Origin: Lachnospiraceae bacterium G41
GTDB lineage: Bacteria; Bacillota; Clostridia; Lachnospirales; Lachnospiraceae
Direction of reading: 5' to 3'
Assembly: GCA_900100245.1 (NCBI GenBank)
Contig: FNEU01000002.1
Coordinates: 1 to 64,000 of the forward strand
Length of the DNA stretch: 64,000 nucleotides
Shown: positions 16,303 through 25,826 of the stretch, piece after piece
Layout of the letters: each line of letters begins with the position of its first letter
Position numbering within the stretch: position 1 is the stretch's first letter
Program-made: the position numbers and the translations under genes
Notes under the pieces: generated by a model
Seen by the model: only the letters and a program-made list of their open reading frames with translations
Told to the model about the DNA's origin: nothing
The model's database searches: none

Positions 16303-16980
16303 ATGCCGCCTATCACAGGAGAGTGGGAAAAAGCCCTAAAAGAAGAGTTTGGCAAAGAGTATTATATTAATCTTTACAAAAAACTTCTCGACGAATATAA
16401 GAATCACACGGTTTTCCCGCCCAAACAGGATCTTTTTAACGCATATCATTTTACTCCGCTTGAAAATGTCAAGGTCGTGATACTCGGACAGGACCCCTAT
16501 CATGACGTCGGACAGGCTCACGGACTCTGTTTTTCGGTGCAAAAAGGCATAGAAATACCGCCTTCGCTTAGGAATATTTACGAGGAATTAAACAGGGAAT
16601 TAGGCTGTTACATACCTGATAACGGATATCTTGAAAAATGGGCCAGACAGGGCGTGTTTTTATTAAACGCCGTGCTGACGGTCAGGGCTCATTCACCTCA
16701 GTCACATCAGGGAATAGGCTGGGAAAAATTCACCGATGCGACAATAAAGATTTTAAACGAACAGAACCGGCCGATAGTTTTTATGCTCTGGGGTAAGTCG
16801 GCGATTTCGAAAAAAGAGATTTTAAACAATCCAAACCATCTGATTCTGACGGCTCCGCATCCTTCACCCCTCTCTGCCTACAGAGGATTTTTCGACTGCG
16901 GACACTTCAAAAAAGCCAACGATTTTTTACGGGAAAACGGTCTTTCTCCCATCGACTGGCAGATTGAAAATGTGAATTAG
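16303..16980 (+). CDS. ung: Uracil-DNA glycosylase (family 1)
   Basis: 225 residues. Motif A GQDPYHDVGQAHG gives the catalytic Asp64, and motif B HPSPLSAYRGFFDC gives His186 and the DNA-minor-groove loop. It removes uracil from DNA in base-excision repair. It starts 3 bases after hisF, so it is co-transcribed with histidine genes, a packing effect rather than a known functional link. Confidence 0.96.
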   Translation: MPPITGEWEKALKEEFGKEYYINLYKKLLDEYKNHTVFPPKQDLFNAYHFTPLENVKVVILGQDPYHDVGQAHGLCFSVQKGIEIPPSLRNIYEELNRELGCYIPDNGYLEKWARQGVFLLNAVLTVRAHSPQSHQGIGWEKFTDATIKILNEQNRPIVFMLWGKSAISKKEILNNPNHLILTAPHPSPLSAYRGFFDCGHFKKANDFLRENGLSPIDWQIENVN

Positions 16981-17032
16981 AAAATTTTTGCAAAAAAGTG
17001 TAAAGAAATAGGGCTCAAGTTTAGAATATCGT

Positions 17033-17061
17033 TTGATTTTTGACACTATAAAGTATATAAT
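17033..17061 (+). promoter_or_regulatory. Promoter of the dynamin-like GTPase gene
   Basis: TTGATT, 17-bp spacer, TATAAT; about 56 bases before the start codon. Confidence 0.55.
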
Positions 17062-17117
17062 AAAAAATGGTGTGGATTAATAGATATTCACCCTAACAGA
17101 CATTTGGGGAGGCATTC

Positions 17118-19682
17118 ATGAAAGAATTAATGATAATGTATCATCCTGTGAAGAAGGAGATTCGTTTTCTTGCCAAAGCAAAGGGCGAGTTCGTGGAGAT
17201 TCCTTATGCCATGTGTCCCTGGCTCAATCAGTACGGACCTGACAACGGCGAATTCCTGCTCCAGAATCACGGCAATAAATTCTTTGATGATATTTGGGAA
17301 CAATTTTTAAGAGACAATGTCAATCTGGTTTTCAAGGGAACCAAGGTTGACTATGAAGACTTTGTAAAAAAAGTCAGAGAATACAACAAATCCGTTAACG
17401 AAGACAGATTTAAGGTTACACAGTTCATCGAACTTCCTTCCGTAACGGAGATTTATACCGCTATTGCGGATTTTTGTGATGCAACTCTTGAGACATTTGA
17501 TAACGAACTTCAGAATTCCGACATCAGAAAATCATTTGTTGAAAGAAAGACAGAGTTTGAATCCAAGAAAGCAAGACTTAACAATTCGGACGTTAACCTT
17601 TGCTTGGTAGGTACATATTCTTCCGGTAAGTCGACATTCATCAATGCGTTAATCGGTAAGAGAATTCTTCCCGAGAGTATCAACTCCGAGACGGCCAAGA
17701 TGTTCAGAATCAAGAACGCCAAGGAGCCCGCTGTTTCGTTTGTAATCAAAAAAGGCAGCGATCCCGATACATCGGTTATCGCAAACATTGTCTGGGATGC
17801 AGAGAAGAAGAGATTTGCTTTCCATGCTGACGGCGAATGCGAGATTACTCAGGAGAAGATCAATTCCGAAGTTAACTCCGCAATCATGTTCAGACTTCAG
17901 CAGCATGAACAGTTATACCAGGTACTCAAGAAATTAAACGACATTCCCAATATGGGAACTGACGAGAACGAAGAATATATCGACGGTATCATCGAAGTAA
18001 GCTTCCCGATTCCTTTGGACGAGAACATTAACTTCACCTTCTACGATACACCCGGTACCGATTCGAACTCCAATGAGCATTTGCTCGTACTTCAGAAAGC
18101 ACTTGCTCAGCAGACCAACTCCATCTTAATCGTTTTATACGAGCCGACCAAGATGGAAGGTACAGGTAACTCGATTCTCTACAATTTGATTAATTCAAGC
18201 AACAGAGAAAACGAAGCTACTACCATCGACCTTACGAGATCGCTTCACGTAATCAACCAGGCTGATACAAAGTCACTTACAGATCTTCAGCTTTTGAAGA
18301 AAAAGAAAGTCGAAGTTACTCTTAAGGAAACTGATAAGATTTACAACGAGGAAGCACAGCAGATTGACCTTTCCAAGGAAAGACTCTTCTTCGTATCATC
18401 CAAGGCAGCATACATTGCAAAGGCTATCGGAAACAACGTCGATACAGAAGACGAAAGAAGATGGCTGGCTAACCACAAGAACGAAATCAACAACGATCCC
18501 GTTGACGATCCTTTCAGAGTAGACAACATCCAGGTGGATGTAGATACAGGTATGTACTTCAAGCTTGACAAGCTTGCACGTTCGGATAACGAGACAAAGG
18601 CTCTTATCAAGGATTGCTTCGAAGAACTTAAGAAGTGTAACAATCCCGAGGACTCCAGTCTTTATCCCATCCTTCAGAGAATCTACGTTAACTCCGGTAT
18701 GTATGCGATTGAAAAAGAGATTATTCAGTACGGTCGTAAATATGCACTTGCTGTTAAGGCCAAAGGTCTTTACGACGGTATCAAGAGCGTAGTAGATTTC
18801 ATCCGTGAAGACTACGAAGTAATTGAGAATCAGGCAAGACTGTCCAAGGAAGAAATCGAGAGAAACATCAATACAATGAAGACCAGCATGGTTAAGGATA
18901 TTGATGAAGCTTACGCAGATTATCTTACCAATATGACTACCGAGAACATGGTATTCCAGATTGATGATATCAACCAGTTATACACTGTAATGGGTAACCG
19001 TCAGATTCAGGCAGGCAAGATTGCAGACAAGATGAAATGGATTGCTCTTCGTCCCGAAGTATTCGAAGAGAAGAACAACATCATCAGAAACGAACTTAAC
19101 AGATATCTTCAGGAAATCGATGATAACTACAAGAACAACCGTGGAAGAATTCTTATCCAGCAGATTGACGAACTCAAAGGTATCATCATCAAGAAGATTT
19201 CAGGTTATAAAGGAATCGACGAAGAGATTATCAAGAGAATCACGAACGTTGCCGATACTCAGGTTCCTCCTTCAAGTTTGAAGGCTTTGAAGATGGATGA
19301 GTACATCAACAAGCAGAAGGCAATCTTCATCTTCTCTACCAACGATAAGAAGTCTTACAAGAACGACGTTGAGACAATGTTCGCGAATACAACCAAGGTT
19401 CAGTTCGATTCATACATCGAAGAAATCACCAAGGTTGCAATTGACAAGACAGCAGAACTTGTTCAGGAATTCAAGAACAACATCGATATCATTTCCGCAA
19501 ACCTCGAACTTCTCATCAAGGATGAGGAAAAGGCAAGCGCAGAGCAGGCTAAGGCTAAGGCAGTGCTTGATCTCGTCGAGAAGAAGGATAAAGAGCTTAA
19601 CATGAGAATCTGGGGCGAGGACAAAGAAGACAAGCCCATCGATGTTAACGATACCGACGAGGCGGACGAAGACGAAGAATAA
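17118..19682 (+). CDS. Dynamin-like GTPase
   Basis: 854 residues. After an unassigned N-terminal domain of about 160 residues comes a dynamin-type G domain: P-loop GTYSSGKST (165-173), conserved Thr in NSETAK, DTPGTDSN (about 310) and HVINQADT as a G4-like motif. The rest is a long helical stalk with Lys/Glu-rich heptads, ending in a very acidic tail (DTDEADEDEE). Bacterial dynamin-like proteins remodel or protect membranes, but usually occur as pairs; only one is present here. No transmembrane segment is obvious. The gene has its own promoter and terminator. Confidence 0.85.
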   Translation: MKELMIMYHPVKKEIRFLAKAKGEFVEIPYAMCPWLNQYGPDNGEFLLQNHGNKFFDDIWEQFLRDNVNLVFKGTKVDYEDFVKKVREYNKSVNEDRFKVTQFIELPSVTEIYTAIADFCDATLETFDNELQNSDIRKSFVERKTEFESKKARLNNSDVNLCLVGTYSSGKSTFINALIGKRILPESINSETAKMFRIKNAKEPAVSFVIKKGSDPDTSVIANIVWDAEKKRFAFHADGECEITQEKINSEVNSAIMFRLQQHEQLYQVLKKLNDIPNMGTDENEEYIDGIIEVSFPIPLDENINFTFYDTPGTDSNSNEHLLVLQKALAQQTNSILIVLYEPTKMEGTGNSILYNLINSSNRENEATTIDLTRSLHVINQADTKSLTDLQLLKKKKVEVTLKETDKIYNEEAQQIDLSKERLFFVSSKAAYIAKAIGNNVDTEDERRWLANHKNEINNDPVDDPFRVDNIQVDVDTGMYFKLDKLARSDNETKALIKDCFEELKKCNNPEDSSLYPILQRIYVNSGMYAIEKEIIQYGRKYALAVKAKGLYDGIKSVVDFIREDYEVIENQARLSKEEIERNINTMKTSMVKDIDEAYADYLTNMTTENMVFQIDDINQLYTVMGNRQIQAGKIADKMKWIALRPEVFEEKNNIIRNELNRYLQEIDDNYKNNRGRILIQQIDELKGIIIKKISGYKGIDEEIIKRITNVADTQVPPSSLKALKMDEYINKQKAIFIFSTNDKKSYKNDVETMFANTTKVQFDSYIEEITKVAIDKTAELVQEFKNNIDIISANLELLIKDEEKASAEQAKAKAVLDLVEKKDKELNMRIWGEDKEDKPIDVNDTDEADEDEE

Positions 19683-19698
19683 TAAAAATCAAATATTA

Positions 19699-19728
19699 AG
19701 GGGGCATTACAAAGATGCCCTCTTTTTT
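19699..19728 (+). terminator. Terminator after the dynamin-like gene
   Basis: GGGGGCAT pairs with ATGCCCTC (one wobble) around TACAAAG, followed by seven T. Confidence 0.85.
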
Positions 19729-19748
19729 TATGCTTATAAGGAATTTTT

Positions 19749-20588
19749 ATGTGGATTTGGCTTGTACTTCTTTACGGCCTTTTAAAAGGCGGCAGAGAAA
19801 TCGTAAAGAAGAAATCACTTGAAAAGAATACTGTTTTGGAAGTGCTTATTTTATATACGCTTATATCTTTTATAATAGTGCTTCCCGGAATAAAAGAAGC
19901 GATGCGCGTGGACTGGATATTTTTACTTCCTATCGCCTTTAAATCGCTTATTATATTCATAGCCTGGATTTTATCGTTTAAGGCCATAAAACAGATGCCT
20001 GTAAGTCTTTACGGCGTTATAGACTTATCACGTGTGGTATTTGCCTCGGCACTCGGAATTATCATACTGCAAGAGGAGATGACGCTTACCACTATTATCG
20101 GTTCCGTGCTTGTATGCGTGGGCGTTCTGTTATGCGAGAGAAAGAAAAATTTAAAAGATGAAAAAGTCAGCTTTAAAATTGTTTGCTTCACGATGATTTC
20201 CTGCCTTTTTAACGCAATATCGGGAGTAATGGATAAAATACTTACAAAGCATGTTTCAAGCAATCAGCTTCAGTTCTGGTACATGCTCTTTATGGTGCTT
20301 TATTACATCATCTTCATTATCGTCACGAGAGAGAAAATCAAGTTTAAAAGCGCGATTAAAAACTACTGGATCTGGATACTCGCGATAATGTTTGTAATCG
20401 GTGACAGAGCGCTCTTTATTGCCAACAGTATGCCTGAATCGAGAGTGACCGTTATGACGCTCATAAAACAAAGCTGTTGCCTTGTAACGATACTCGCCGG
20501 CAAGTTTATATTCAAAGAAAAGAACATCACATATAAGCTTGTCTGCGCGCTTATAATCATCACGGGTATATTTATCGCGGTATTATAA
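19749..20588 (+). CDS. EamA/DMT family membrane transporter
   Basis: 279 residues, strongly hydrophobic with about ten predicted membrane helices in two similar halves, the EamA arrangement. The end of each half has the typical pattern (GIIILQEEMTLTTIIGSVLVC and FIFKEKNITYKLVCALIII), with the conserved acidic Glu after the hydrophobic strand. The substrate is unknown. ATAAGGA precedes the ATG. It follows the terminator of the GTPase gene by about 20 bases, so its own promoter is not obvious. Confidence 0.8.
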   Translation: MWIWLVLLYGLLKGGREIVKKKSLEKNTVLEVLILYTLISFIIVLPGIKEAMRVDWIFLLPIAFKSLIIFIAWILSFKAIKQMPVSLYGVIDLSRVVFASALGIIILQEEMTLTTIIGSVLVCVGVLLCERKKNLKDEKVSFKIVCFTMISCLFNAISGVMDKILTKHVSSNQLQFWYMLFMVLYYIIFIIVTREKIKFKSAIKNYWIWILAIMFVIGDRALFIANSMPESRVTVMTLIKQSCCLVTILAGKFIFKEKNITYKLVCALIIITGIFIAVL

Positions 20589-20593
20589 ATTTC

Positions 20594-20623
20594 TTGACGA
20601 AGTATTGCAGAGAAAATTAGAAT
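20594..20623 (+). promoter_or_regulatory. Possible promoter of dtd
   Basis: TTGACG, 18-bp spacer, TAGAAT, 33 bases before the dtd ATG. Confidence 0.5.
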
Positions 20624-20656
20624 AAAAACAGTGAAAAACTTTAGACGAGGTTAAAA

Positions 20657-21103
20657 ATGAGATTTGTTATACAAAGAGTAACACATTCAAGCGTTACCGT
20701 AGATTCCAAAATTGTCGGAGAGATAAACAAGGGCTTTCTGGTACTTATAGGCGTATCAGGAACTGACACAAAGGAGATTGCGGATAAGCTCATAAAAAAG
20801 ATGTTAGGCCTTCGCATCTTTGAAGATGAAAACGGCAAGACAAATCTTTCATTGGAAGATGTAGGCGGCGAACTATTGCTTATTTCACAGTTTACTCTTT
20901 ACGCAGATTGTAAAAAAGGCAACAGACCTTCTTTTACGGACGCAGGCGGACCGGATATGGCCAACGAACTTTATGAATACATCATCGACGAATGTAAGAA
21001 GAGCGGTAAGAAGGTCGAAAAAGGCATCTTTGGCGCCGATATGAAGGTTGAACTTTTAAATGACGGTCCTTTTACCGTAATACTTGACTCCGAAAAACTG
21101 TAA
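20657..21103 (+). CDS. dtd: D-aminoacyl-tRNA deacylase
   Basis: 148 residues, family length. It begins MRFVIQRV and has the two DTD signatures: SQFTLYAD (conserved Ser-Gln-Phe-Thr) and the NDGPFTV C-terminal motif containing the cross-subunit Pro loop region. It hydrolyses D-amino acids or glycine mis-attached to tRNA. GAGG lies before the ATG. Confidence 0.95.
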   Translation: MRFVIQRVTHSSVTVDSKIVGEINKGFLVLIGVSGTDTKEIADKLIKKMLGLRIFEDENGKTNLSLEDVGGELLLISQFTLYADCKKGNRPSFTDAGGPDMANELYEYIIDECKKSGKKVEKGIFGADMKVELLNDGPFTVILDSEKL

Positions 21104-21148
21104 TTGATTAGTAAACTTCATTGAAAGTTAAACTGCGATTTAATATAT

Positions 21149-21685
21149 ATGAATAAACAGGAACTGAGAACCAAATATTTGGATATAAGAAAGAATATTC
21201 CTGACGAAAAAAGAAAAGAAGAGTCCTTTGAGATTTCGAAAAAACTCGAAGAGCTCATAAAAGAGAATTCTTTTTCGGCAGTTTTACTCTATGCGCCGAA
21301 AAAATATGAGGTTGATGTAATAGGCATTTTTGAAGAGATAAATATTCCTGTTTATTTTCCAAGATGCGATAAGGAAGAAATGAACTTCTATGAGGTGGAC
21401 GATTTATCCAAGCTTCATTTAGGAAACTTTAATGTCAGAGAACCCGAAGAAAGCTGTCCTTTGTTTAATCCGAAGGAAAATGAAAAATACTTAATCGCGG
21501 TTCCGGGAATTGCATTTGACGAAAAAGGCTACAGAATAGGATACGGGAAAGGGTATTACGATAAGTATTTATCAAGATTTGAAGCGTATGATTTTTATAA
21601 AGCAGGGGTATGTTTTAAAGAATGCATCGTAAAAGATACGTTTCATGACGACTTTGATATCAGAACGGATACTGTAATATATTAA
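21149..21685 (+). CDS. 5-formyltetrahydrofolate cyclo-ligase
   Basis: 178 residues. The N-terminal KQELRTKYLDIRKNI supplies the ATP-binding basic residues, and the C-terminal VPGIAFDEKGYRIGYGKGYYDKYL is the family signature. It converts 5-formyl-THF to 5,10-methenyl-THF with ATP. Its ribosome site is poor. It lies 45 bases after dtd and probably shares its transcript. Confidence 0.93.
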   Translation: MNKQELRTKYLDIRKNIPDEKRKEESFEISKKLEELIKENSFSAVLLYAPKKYEVDVIGIFEEINIPVYFPRCDKEEMNFYEVDDLSKLHLGNFNVREPEESCPLFNPKENEKYLIAVPGIAFDEKGYRIGYGKGYYDKYLSRFEAYDFYKAGVCFKECIVKDTFHDDFDIRTDTVIY

Positions 21686-21740
21686 ATAAAAAACTATTAC
21701 CTTGGGGGCACAATTTTTTAACTGGAAGAGGGTAATCAAA

Positions 21741-23384
21741 TTGACTGAAAATAACGCGACTCGAACAAACATAATTATTGTATTTTTAAACAACAAAAAG
21801 ACACAGGTTTTATTCCTTTTACTGATTTTTATAATAGGTTTTATAACCTCTTTCGGATACGGAAGTTATCTGGATGAGAAAAGCGAAAAGGAAATTTTAT
21901 ATTCAAATATTTTAGAATATGCAAATCGCATTTCACCCGACATGGCGCTTACAAAGGATTTAAAAGCAAACGGCATAATCCCTATTAGCGAATCCATCGA
22001 AAAGGATCACGGCACGGCTCTTTATTATCCCGTTTCTTTTATTTACTTCATTGAAAAAAACAACACCAGTTTGGGCAGTGCGATATGGCATGCGTATACG
22101 TTTTTCCTTGTATTCTTAGGCATGCTCTGCCTTTATTTTCTTGTAAAAGAAATGTACAAAGACACCCCTGTCGCAATGGCGGCCGTTCTTTTGTTCTGGC
22201 TGACTCCGAGGATGTTTGCGGAGAGTCATTACAACAACAAGGACATGGTTCTTTTATCCACCGTTTTTATGATAATGTATTTCGGATACAGAGTCGCCCA
22301 AAAATGTGAGTGGAGGGATGTAATACTCTTTGCACTTTCCGGCGCCTTTGCAATGAACACGAAAATAGTCGGTGCCTGGCCGTTCGGAGTGATGGGAATT
22401 TATGCGTTTTTTAATCTTTTATTTCATAAAAAATTAAACATAAAAACCTTGATAAAAACCGCTTCCTGCATAGTGTTCTGGATTCTGTTTTTTATACTTC
22501 TGACACCTGCGAGTTTCGACGGAATAATTAAGTTTTTTGCATACCTTTTAACCTTTGCGCTAGATTTTAACCGCTGGAACGATTATGTGCTTTATAACGG
22601 CATAATGCTTTATCACAACGTGACCGGAACGCCGCATAAATATCTTTTACGAATGATAGGAATCACAACTCCGACCGTTCATCTTTTCCTTCTTGCAATC
22701 GGTATCGGATTAACGGCTGCCGGACTTTTTACAAACAGGGATGAAAAAAGAGCACGAAGCATAGAAACAATAGTGTTTGCCCTGTGCGGCGCGGTTCCGC
22801 TTGCATTTGCCGTAATATCAGGCACTAGGGTATACAACGGCTGGAGACATTTTTATTTTGTATATCCTTCCCTTATTTTACTCATGGTTCACGGCCTTAT
22901 CGGAATACACAGGTATTTAAAGAAAAGAAAACTTGCGGCAGTCATTCCGATAGCAACCGGATTTTATCTTTTAAACTGTGCGCTTGGAATCGGTGCGAAT
23001 TACCCCCAGGAGCACTCTTTTTACAATATGCTTGCGGGCAAAAACATTGAGGAAAGGTTTGAACTCGACTACTGGGATCTGTCGATAGAAGAAGCTTTGA
23101 ACACTATTCTCGAGAGAGAGGAAAAAGAGTTCTCCGTCGGATGCTTCAACAATCCGACTCTCTGGGGAATTGAGAGGAATTACGACAGACTGATTAATTT
23201 GGACAAATTAAGAATCACCATAAAAGAGGATTATAAAGAAGCCGATTACGTAATAGTAAATACGACCTACGCGAATATGTATTCAAAAGAAGCCTATAAC
23301 GAACTAAAGAAAGATCACACTCTCATAAAAGAGATAAAATCCTACGGAAACACAATCTGCGAAGTGTATAAAAAAATAGAATAA
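21741..23384 (+). CDS. GT39-like polytopic membrane glycosyltransferase
   Basis: 547 residues from a TTG start with GAGGG upstream; an in-frame TTG 39 bases earlier lacks a ribosome site. After an N-terminal helix, an extracytoplasmic loop (SPDMALTKDLKANG, then HGTALYYPVSF) resembles the acidic loop 1 of the PMT/ArnT superfamily. About ten membrane helices follow. TPRMFAESHYNNKDM is a typical loop with conserved Arg/Glu/His. The C-terminal about 100 residues are soluble and extracytoplasmic. Such enzymes transfer sugars from polyprenyl-phosphate donors; donor and acceptor are unknown. A terminator follows the stop. Confidence 0.75.
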   Translation: MTENNATRTNIIIVFLNNKKTQVLFLLLIFIIGFITSFGYGSYLDEKSEKEILYSNILEYANRISPDMALTKDLKANGIIPISESIEKDHGTALYYPVSFIYFIEKNNTSLGSAIWHAYTFFLVFLGMLCLYFLVKEMYKDTPVAMAAVLLFWLTPRMFAESHYNNKDMVLLSTVFMIMYFGYRVAQKCEWRDVILFALSGAFAMNTKIVGAWPFGVMGIYAFFNLLFHKKLNIKTLIKTASCIVFWILFFILLTPASFDGIIKFFAYLLTFALDFNRWNDYVLYNGIMLYHNVTGTPHKYLLRMIGITTPTVHLFLLAIGIGLTAAGLFTNRDEKRARSIETIVFALCGAVPLAFAVISGTRVYNGWRHFYFVYPSLILLMVHGLIGIHRYLKKRKLAAVIPIATGFYLLNCALGIGANYPQEHSFYNMLAGKNIEERFELDYWDLSIEEALNTILEREEKEFSVGCFNNPTLWGIERNYDRLINLDKLRITIKEDYKEADYVIVNTTYANMYSKEAYNELKKDHTLIKEIKSYGNTICEVYKKIE

Positions 23385-23390
23385 AAAAAC

Positions 23391-23422
23391 GGACCGGAGT
23401 ATATATTTCTCCGGTCTTTTTT
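23391..23422 (+). terminator. Terminator after the GT39-like gene
   Basis: GGACCGGAG pairs with CTCCGGTC(T) around TATATATTT, followed by six T. Confidence 0.9.
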
Positions 23423-23503
23423 ATGATAAAATAGTAAATGGAGAAAACCGTGTAAAAGAACTGAATTTTTGATTGGATTCAAACAGCAGAAATGAGGGGA
23501 AAA

Positions 23504-24658
23504 ATGGAAGAGATTTTAGAACATGTATTAGAAAAAGGATTACCGGAAACACTAGGGTTTGAAGTTGAGAGAAGAGAAAACAGTCTTTATCTTCCTGAGG
23601 TAGATACAATTATCACTCCCGTGGTTGCACAGGTTAACGGAACTAATGTCGGACTTGAATTTCATGTGAATGTAAATGGGTGGGACAAATATCTTTATGA
23701 ATGGTGTACAGGTTTTGGAACAGATGTAATAAGCTCTGCTTCCATGGCATCATATTCTTTTTCGTACGGATTAATGTCCGGGTTAAGAAGACTCTTTACG
23801 GGTTTGGAACCAAAGCCTTTCGAAACCGAATTTGCCGGAAAGCACCATGAGTGGGCAGCATATTGCGGCGACATTGTAAGAATAGGAGATCAGAACGACG
23901 ATTCCGATATTGGGAATAACGACCGTTACTGGGATCTATTAAAATCGGAAATTGTAAAACGCCTGGGAAATCAGAAAATGGTGTATGTAAAAATCTACGC
24001 CGCAAAGTATTATAACGAAGTAGTAGGCGAATGCAGAATAGATGATGTGGATATTCCGGAGCTTGGAAGAATAGTTGCAAAAGTAGCCGAAAAATGGTCT
24101 GACGGAAAACTTATTTCAGACAAACAGTTTATTATTATTGAACAAAATCCCGAAACTTTTATTCAGAGTCCTTATGAAGGAGAAGAAGGAAGAAAGAAAC
24201 TCGAAAATACAGTTGTGGAATATTTAAAATTATTCCGCAAATCAGCAGGTTCAGAAGACTTATATGACCGTCTGGTTGAAGATGCGAAGCAGATTATGGA
24301 CGATCCTGTTCTTGCATCGGAATGTGTTTATTTCCTTCCCGAAATTCTTGCAACGCATGCAGTAATAAGTAAATTTGATAAAAAATACGAAATATCCGAT
24401 AAAGTCACGTTTAATATGGCGGACGGACCTTGCGAAGTATGTGTTTCGCAGCTTCTCGATTATGATATGCTTGATAAATGCATATGCGGAATCATAAATA
24501 AAAAGGTTTTCGGAGATGACACCAACGAGCTTTATTTTGAATTGCTGGGATGCAGTTCAATAACCAAAATGATTGATCAGGTTATGCAAAAAGATCTGCG
24601 TGATATTAAGCCGATAAAGATTTATTACAACATGGGAAAAGATTTTGTTTTACGATAA
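23504..24658 (+). CDS. Uncharacterised protein, DUF6348-like
   Basis: 384 residues from the ATG with GAGGGG 5 bases upstream; an in-frame ATG 12 bases earlier overlaps this site. The order of features resembles DUF6348: a VAQVNGTNVGLEFHVNV strand pair, then an SMASYSFSYGLMSGL helix, then HHEWAAYCGDIVRIG, then a VYVKIYAAKYYNEVVGECRID strand. No signal peptide or catalytic motif is visible. It is acidic and probably cytosolic. It heads a set of small unknown genes (24677, 25003). The family call is from memory of pattern and is tentative. Confidence 0.55.
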   Translation: MEEILEHVLEKGLPETLGFEVERRENSLYLPEVDTIITPVVAQVNGTNVGLEFHVNVNGWDKYLYEWCTGFGTDVISSASMASYSFSYGLMSGLRRLFTGLEPKPFETEFAGKHHEWAAYCGDIVRIGDQNDDSDIGNNDRYWDLLKSEIVKRLGNQKMVYVKIYAAKYYNEVVGECRIDDVDIPELGRIVAKVAEKWSDGKLISDKQFIIIEQNPETFIQSPYEGEEGRKKLENTVVEYLKLFRKSAGSEDLYDRLVEDAKQIMDDPVLASECVYFLPEILATHAVISKFDKKYEISDKVTFNMADGPCEVCVSQLLDYDMLDKCICGIINKKVFGDDTNELYFELLGCSSITKMIDQVMQKDLRDIKPIKIYYNMGKDFVLR

Positions 24659-24676
24659 AGAAGAGAGATATTGCCG

Positions 24677-24979
24677 ATGTCGAAAGATAAAAACTCAAAT
24701 GCGTTATATAAAAAGCATCTGGCGGTAATGATTTTTATAAACATCTGTCCGATATTTCACTGGATGCGAAATAATAAAAGACTGTTAAACTATTATTTTT
24801 ATATAGTCCTTGCTGAATTTGAAAAAGTCAAAAACAAGGATTCCGAAATACTTGATATGCTGTATCAGGATTTGCTGGATTCAAAGAATTCCTTCGATGC
24901 CCTGTATGGAGTGGCGAATTTTATGAACAGCAAAGAATACAGAGAAATAGTGGCAAAGGCGCCCGATAAAAAAGAATAA
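24677..24979 (+). CDS. Small hypothetical protein
   Basis: 100 residues, not recognised. The N-terminal half is hydrophobic-aromatic (AVMIFINICPIFHWMR), and a helical acidic segment (LAEFEKVKNKDSEILDMLYQDLLDS) follows. The ATG is chosen over a TTG 6 bases earlier for its spacing from AAGAGAG. It lies 18 bases after the DUF6348-like gene, probably in the same transcript and perhaps functionally tied to it. Confidence 0.6.
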   Translation: MSKDKNSNALYKKHLAVMIFINICPIFHWMRNNKRLLNYYFYIVLAEFEKVKNKDSEILDMLYQDLLDSKNSFDALYGVANFMNSKEYREIVAKAPDKKE

Positions 24980-25002
24980 ACGATTTATAAGGAGGCAACA
25001 AA

Positions 25003-25215
25003 ATGGCTAAAGAAGTTGACATGAACATTGATTACGAGAAGCTGAGAAAAGCGCTGGTTGCGAGAGAAACCTTAAGAACCGCGATAGTACTGCTTCCTTC
25101 GAATGTATCTACAACAAACAATATTTATTCGGCATCACCGGAACAATTGATAAATTTTGCAAGAAGAGCAGGAATTAATATCGAAAAATTCAGGATTAAG
25201 GATAAGAAAAAATAA
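25003..25215 (+). CDS. Small hypothetical protein, 70 aa
   Basis: 70 residues, charged, not recognised. Helix-rich ends (DYEKLRKALVARETLRTA and PEQLINFARRAGINIEKF) flank a polar SNVSTTNNIYSAS loop. A strong AAGGAGG ribosome site 8 bases before the ATG supports translation. It lies 23 bases after the preceding small gene and 5 before the next. Confidence 0.65.
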   Translation: MAKEVDMNIDYEKLRKALVARETLRTAIVLLPSNVSTTNNIYSASPEQLINFARRAGINIEKFRIKDKKK

Positions 25216-25220
25216 ATCTT

Positions 25221-25826
25221 ATGGCAAATGTAAAACAGATAATTGATATAATTTTAAATCTGATTGTCTTCGCGGATATGGTGTTTTTTACGATCATGTC
25301 TTTTAAAAATGACGAGGGATGGAAATTAAAAAATGGTAAAAGACCGCTTAAATATTTTACGTTCTTAAGTAATGTGCATCTTGCGATTGCTTCCCTCTTA
25401 ATCATCATTTTCCCGAACTCATTTATTGTGTGGATGATTAAATATACCGGAACGGCAGCAGTGACGGTAACGATGATTACCGTGCTTGTTTTCTTAGGCC
25501 CCACCATAGGATATAAAATAGTCCTTACGGGACGCGAACTCTGGATGCATCTAATCAATCCGCTTATCGCGATTGTTACTTTTACGATCCTTGAAAGAAG
25601 AAGCCTTTCATTTGTGTATTCACTCTTTGGCATGCTTCCGGTTATTTTGTACGGAATTCTTTATTACTACAAAGTTCTGGTGGTTAAAAACGAAGAGAAA
25701 AAATGGGACGATTTTTACGGCTATAACAAGGGAGGAAAATGGTATATTTCCATAATCCTTATGTTAGTCGGCACATTTGCCATTTGCATGGCTTATTATT
25801 TTACGGGGAAGATTAATCTTTTATGA
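25221..25826 (+). CDS. Six-helix integral membrane protein, Pr6Pr-like
   Basis: 201 residues with about six membrane helices. RPLKYFTFLSNVHLAI, a central TGTAAVTVTMITVLVFLGP and a GRELWMHLINPLIAIVTF segment with conserved His/Asn resemble the Pr6Pr family of unknown function. The C-terminal helix ends at the stop. Its stop overlaps the start of the methyltransferase gene by 4 bases (ATGA type), which indicates coupling. Confidence 0.6.
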   Translation: MANVKQIIDIILNLIVFADMVFFTIMSFKNDEGWKLKNGKRPLKYFTFLSNVHLAIASLLIIIFPNSFIVWMIKYTGTAAVTVTMITVLVFLGPTIGYKIVLTGRELWMHLINPLIAIVTFTILERRSLSFVYSLFGMLPVILYGILYYYKVLVVKNEEKKWDDFYGYNKGGKWYISIILMLVGTFAICMAYYFTGKINLL

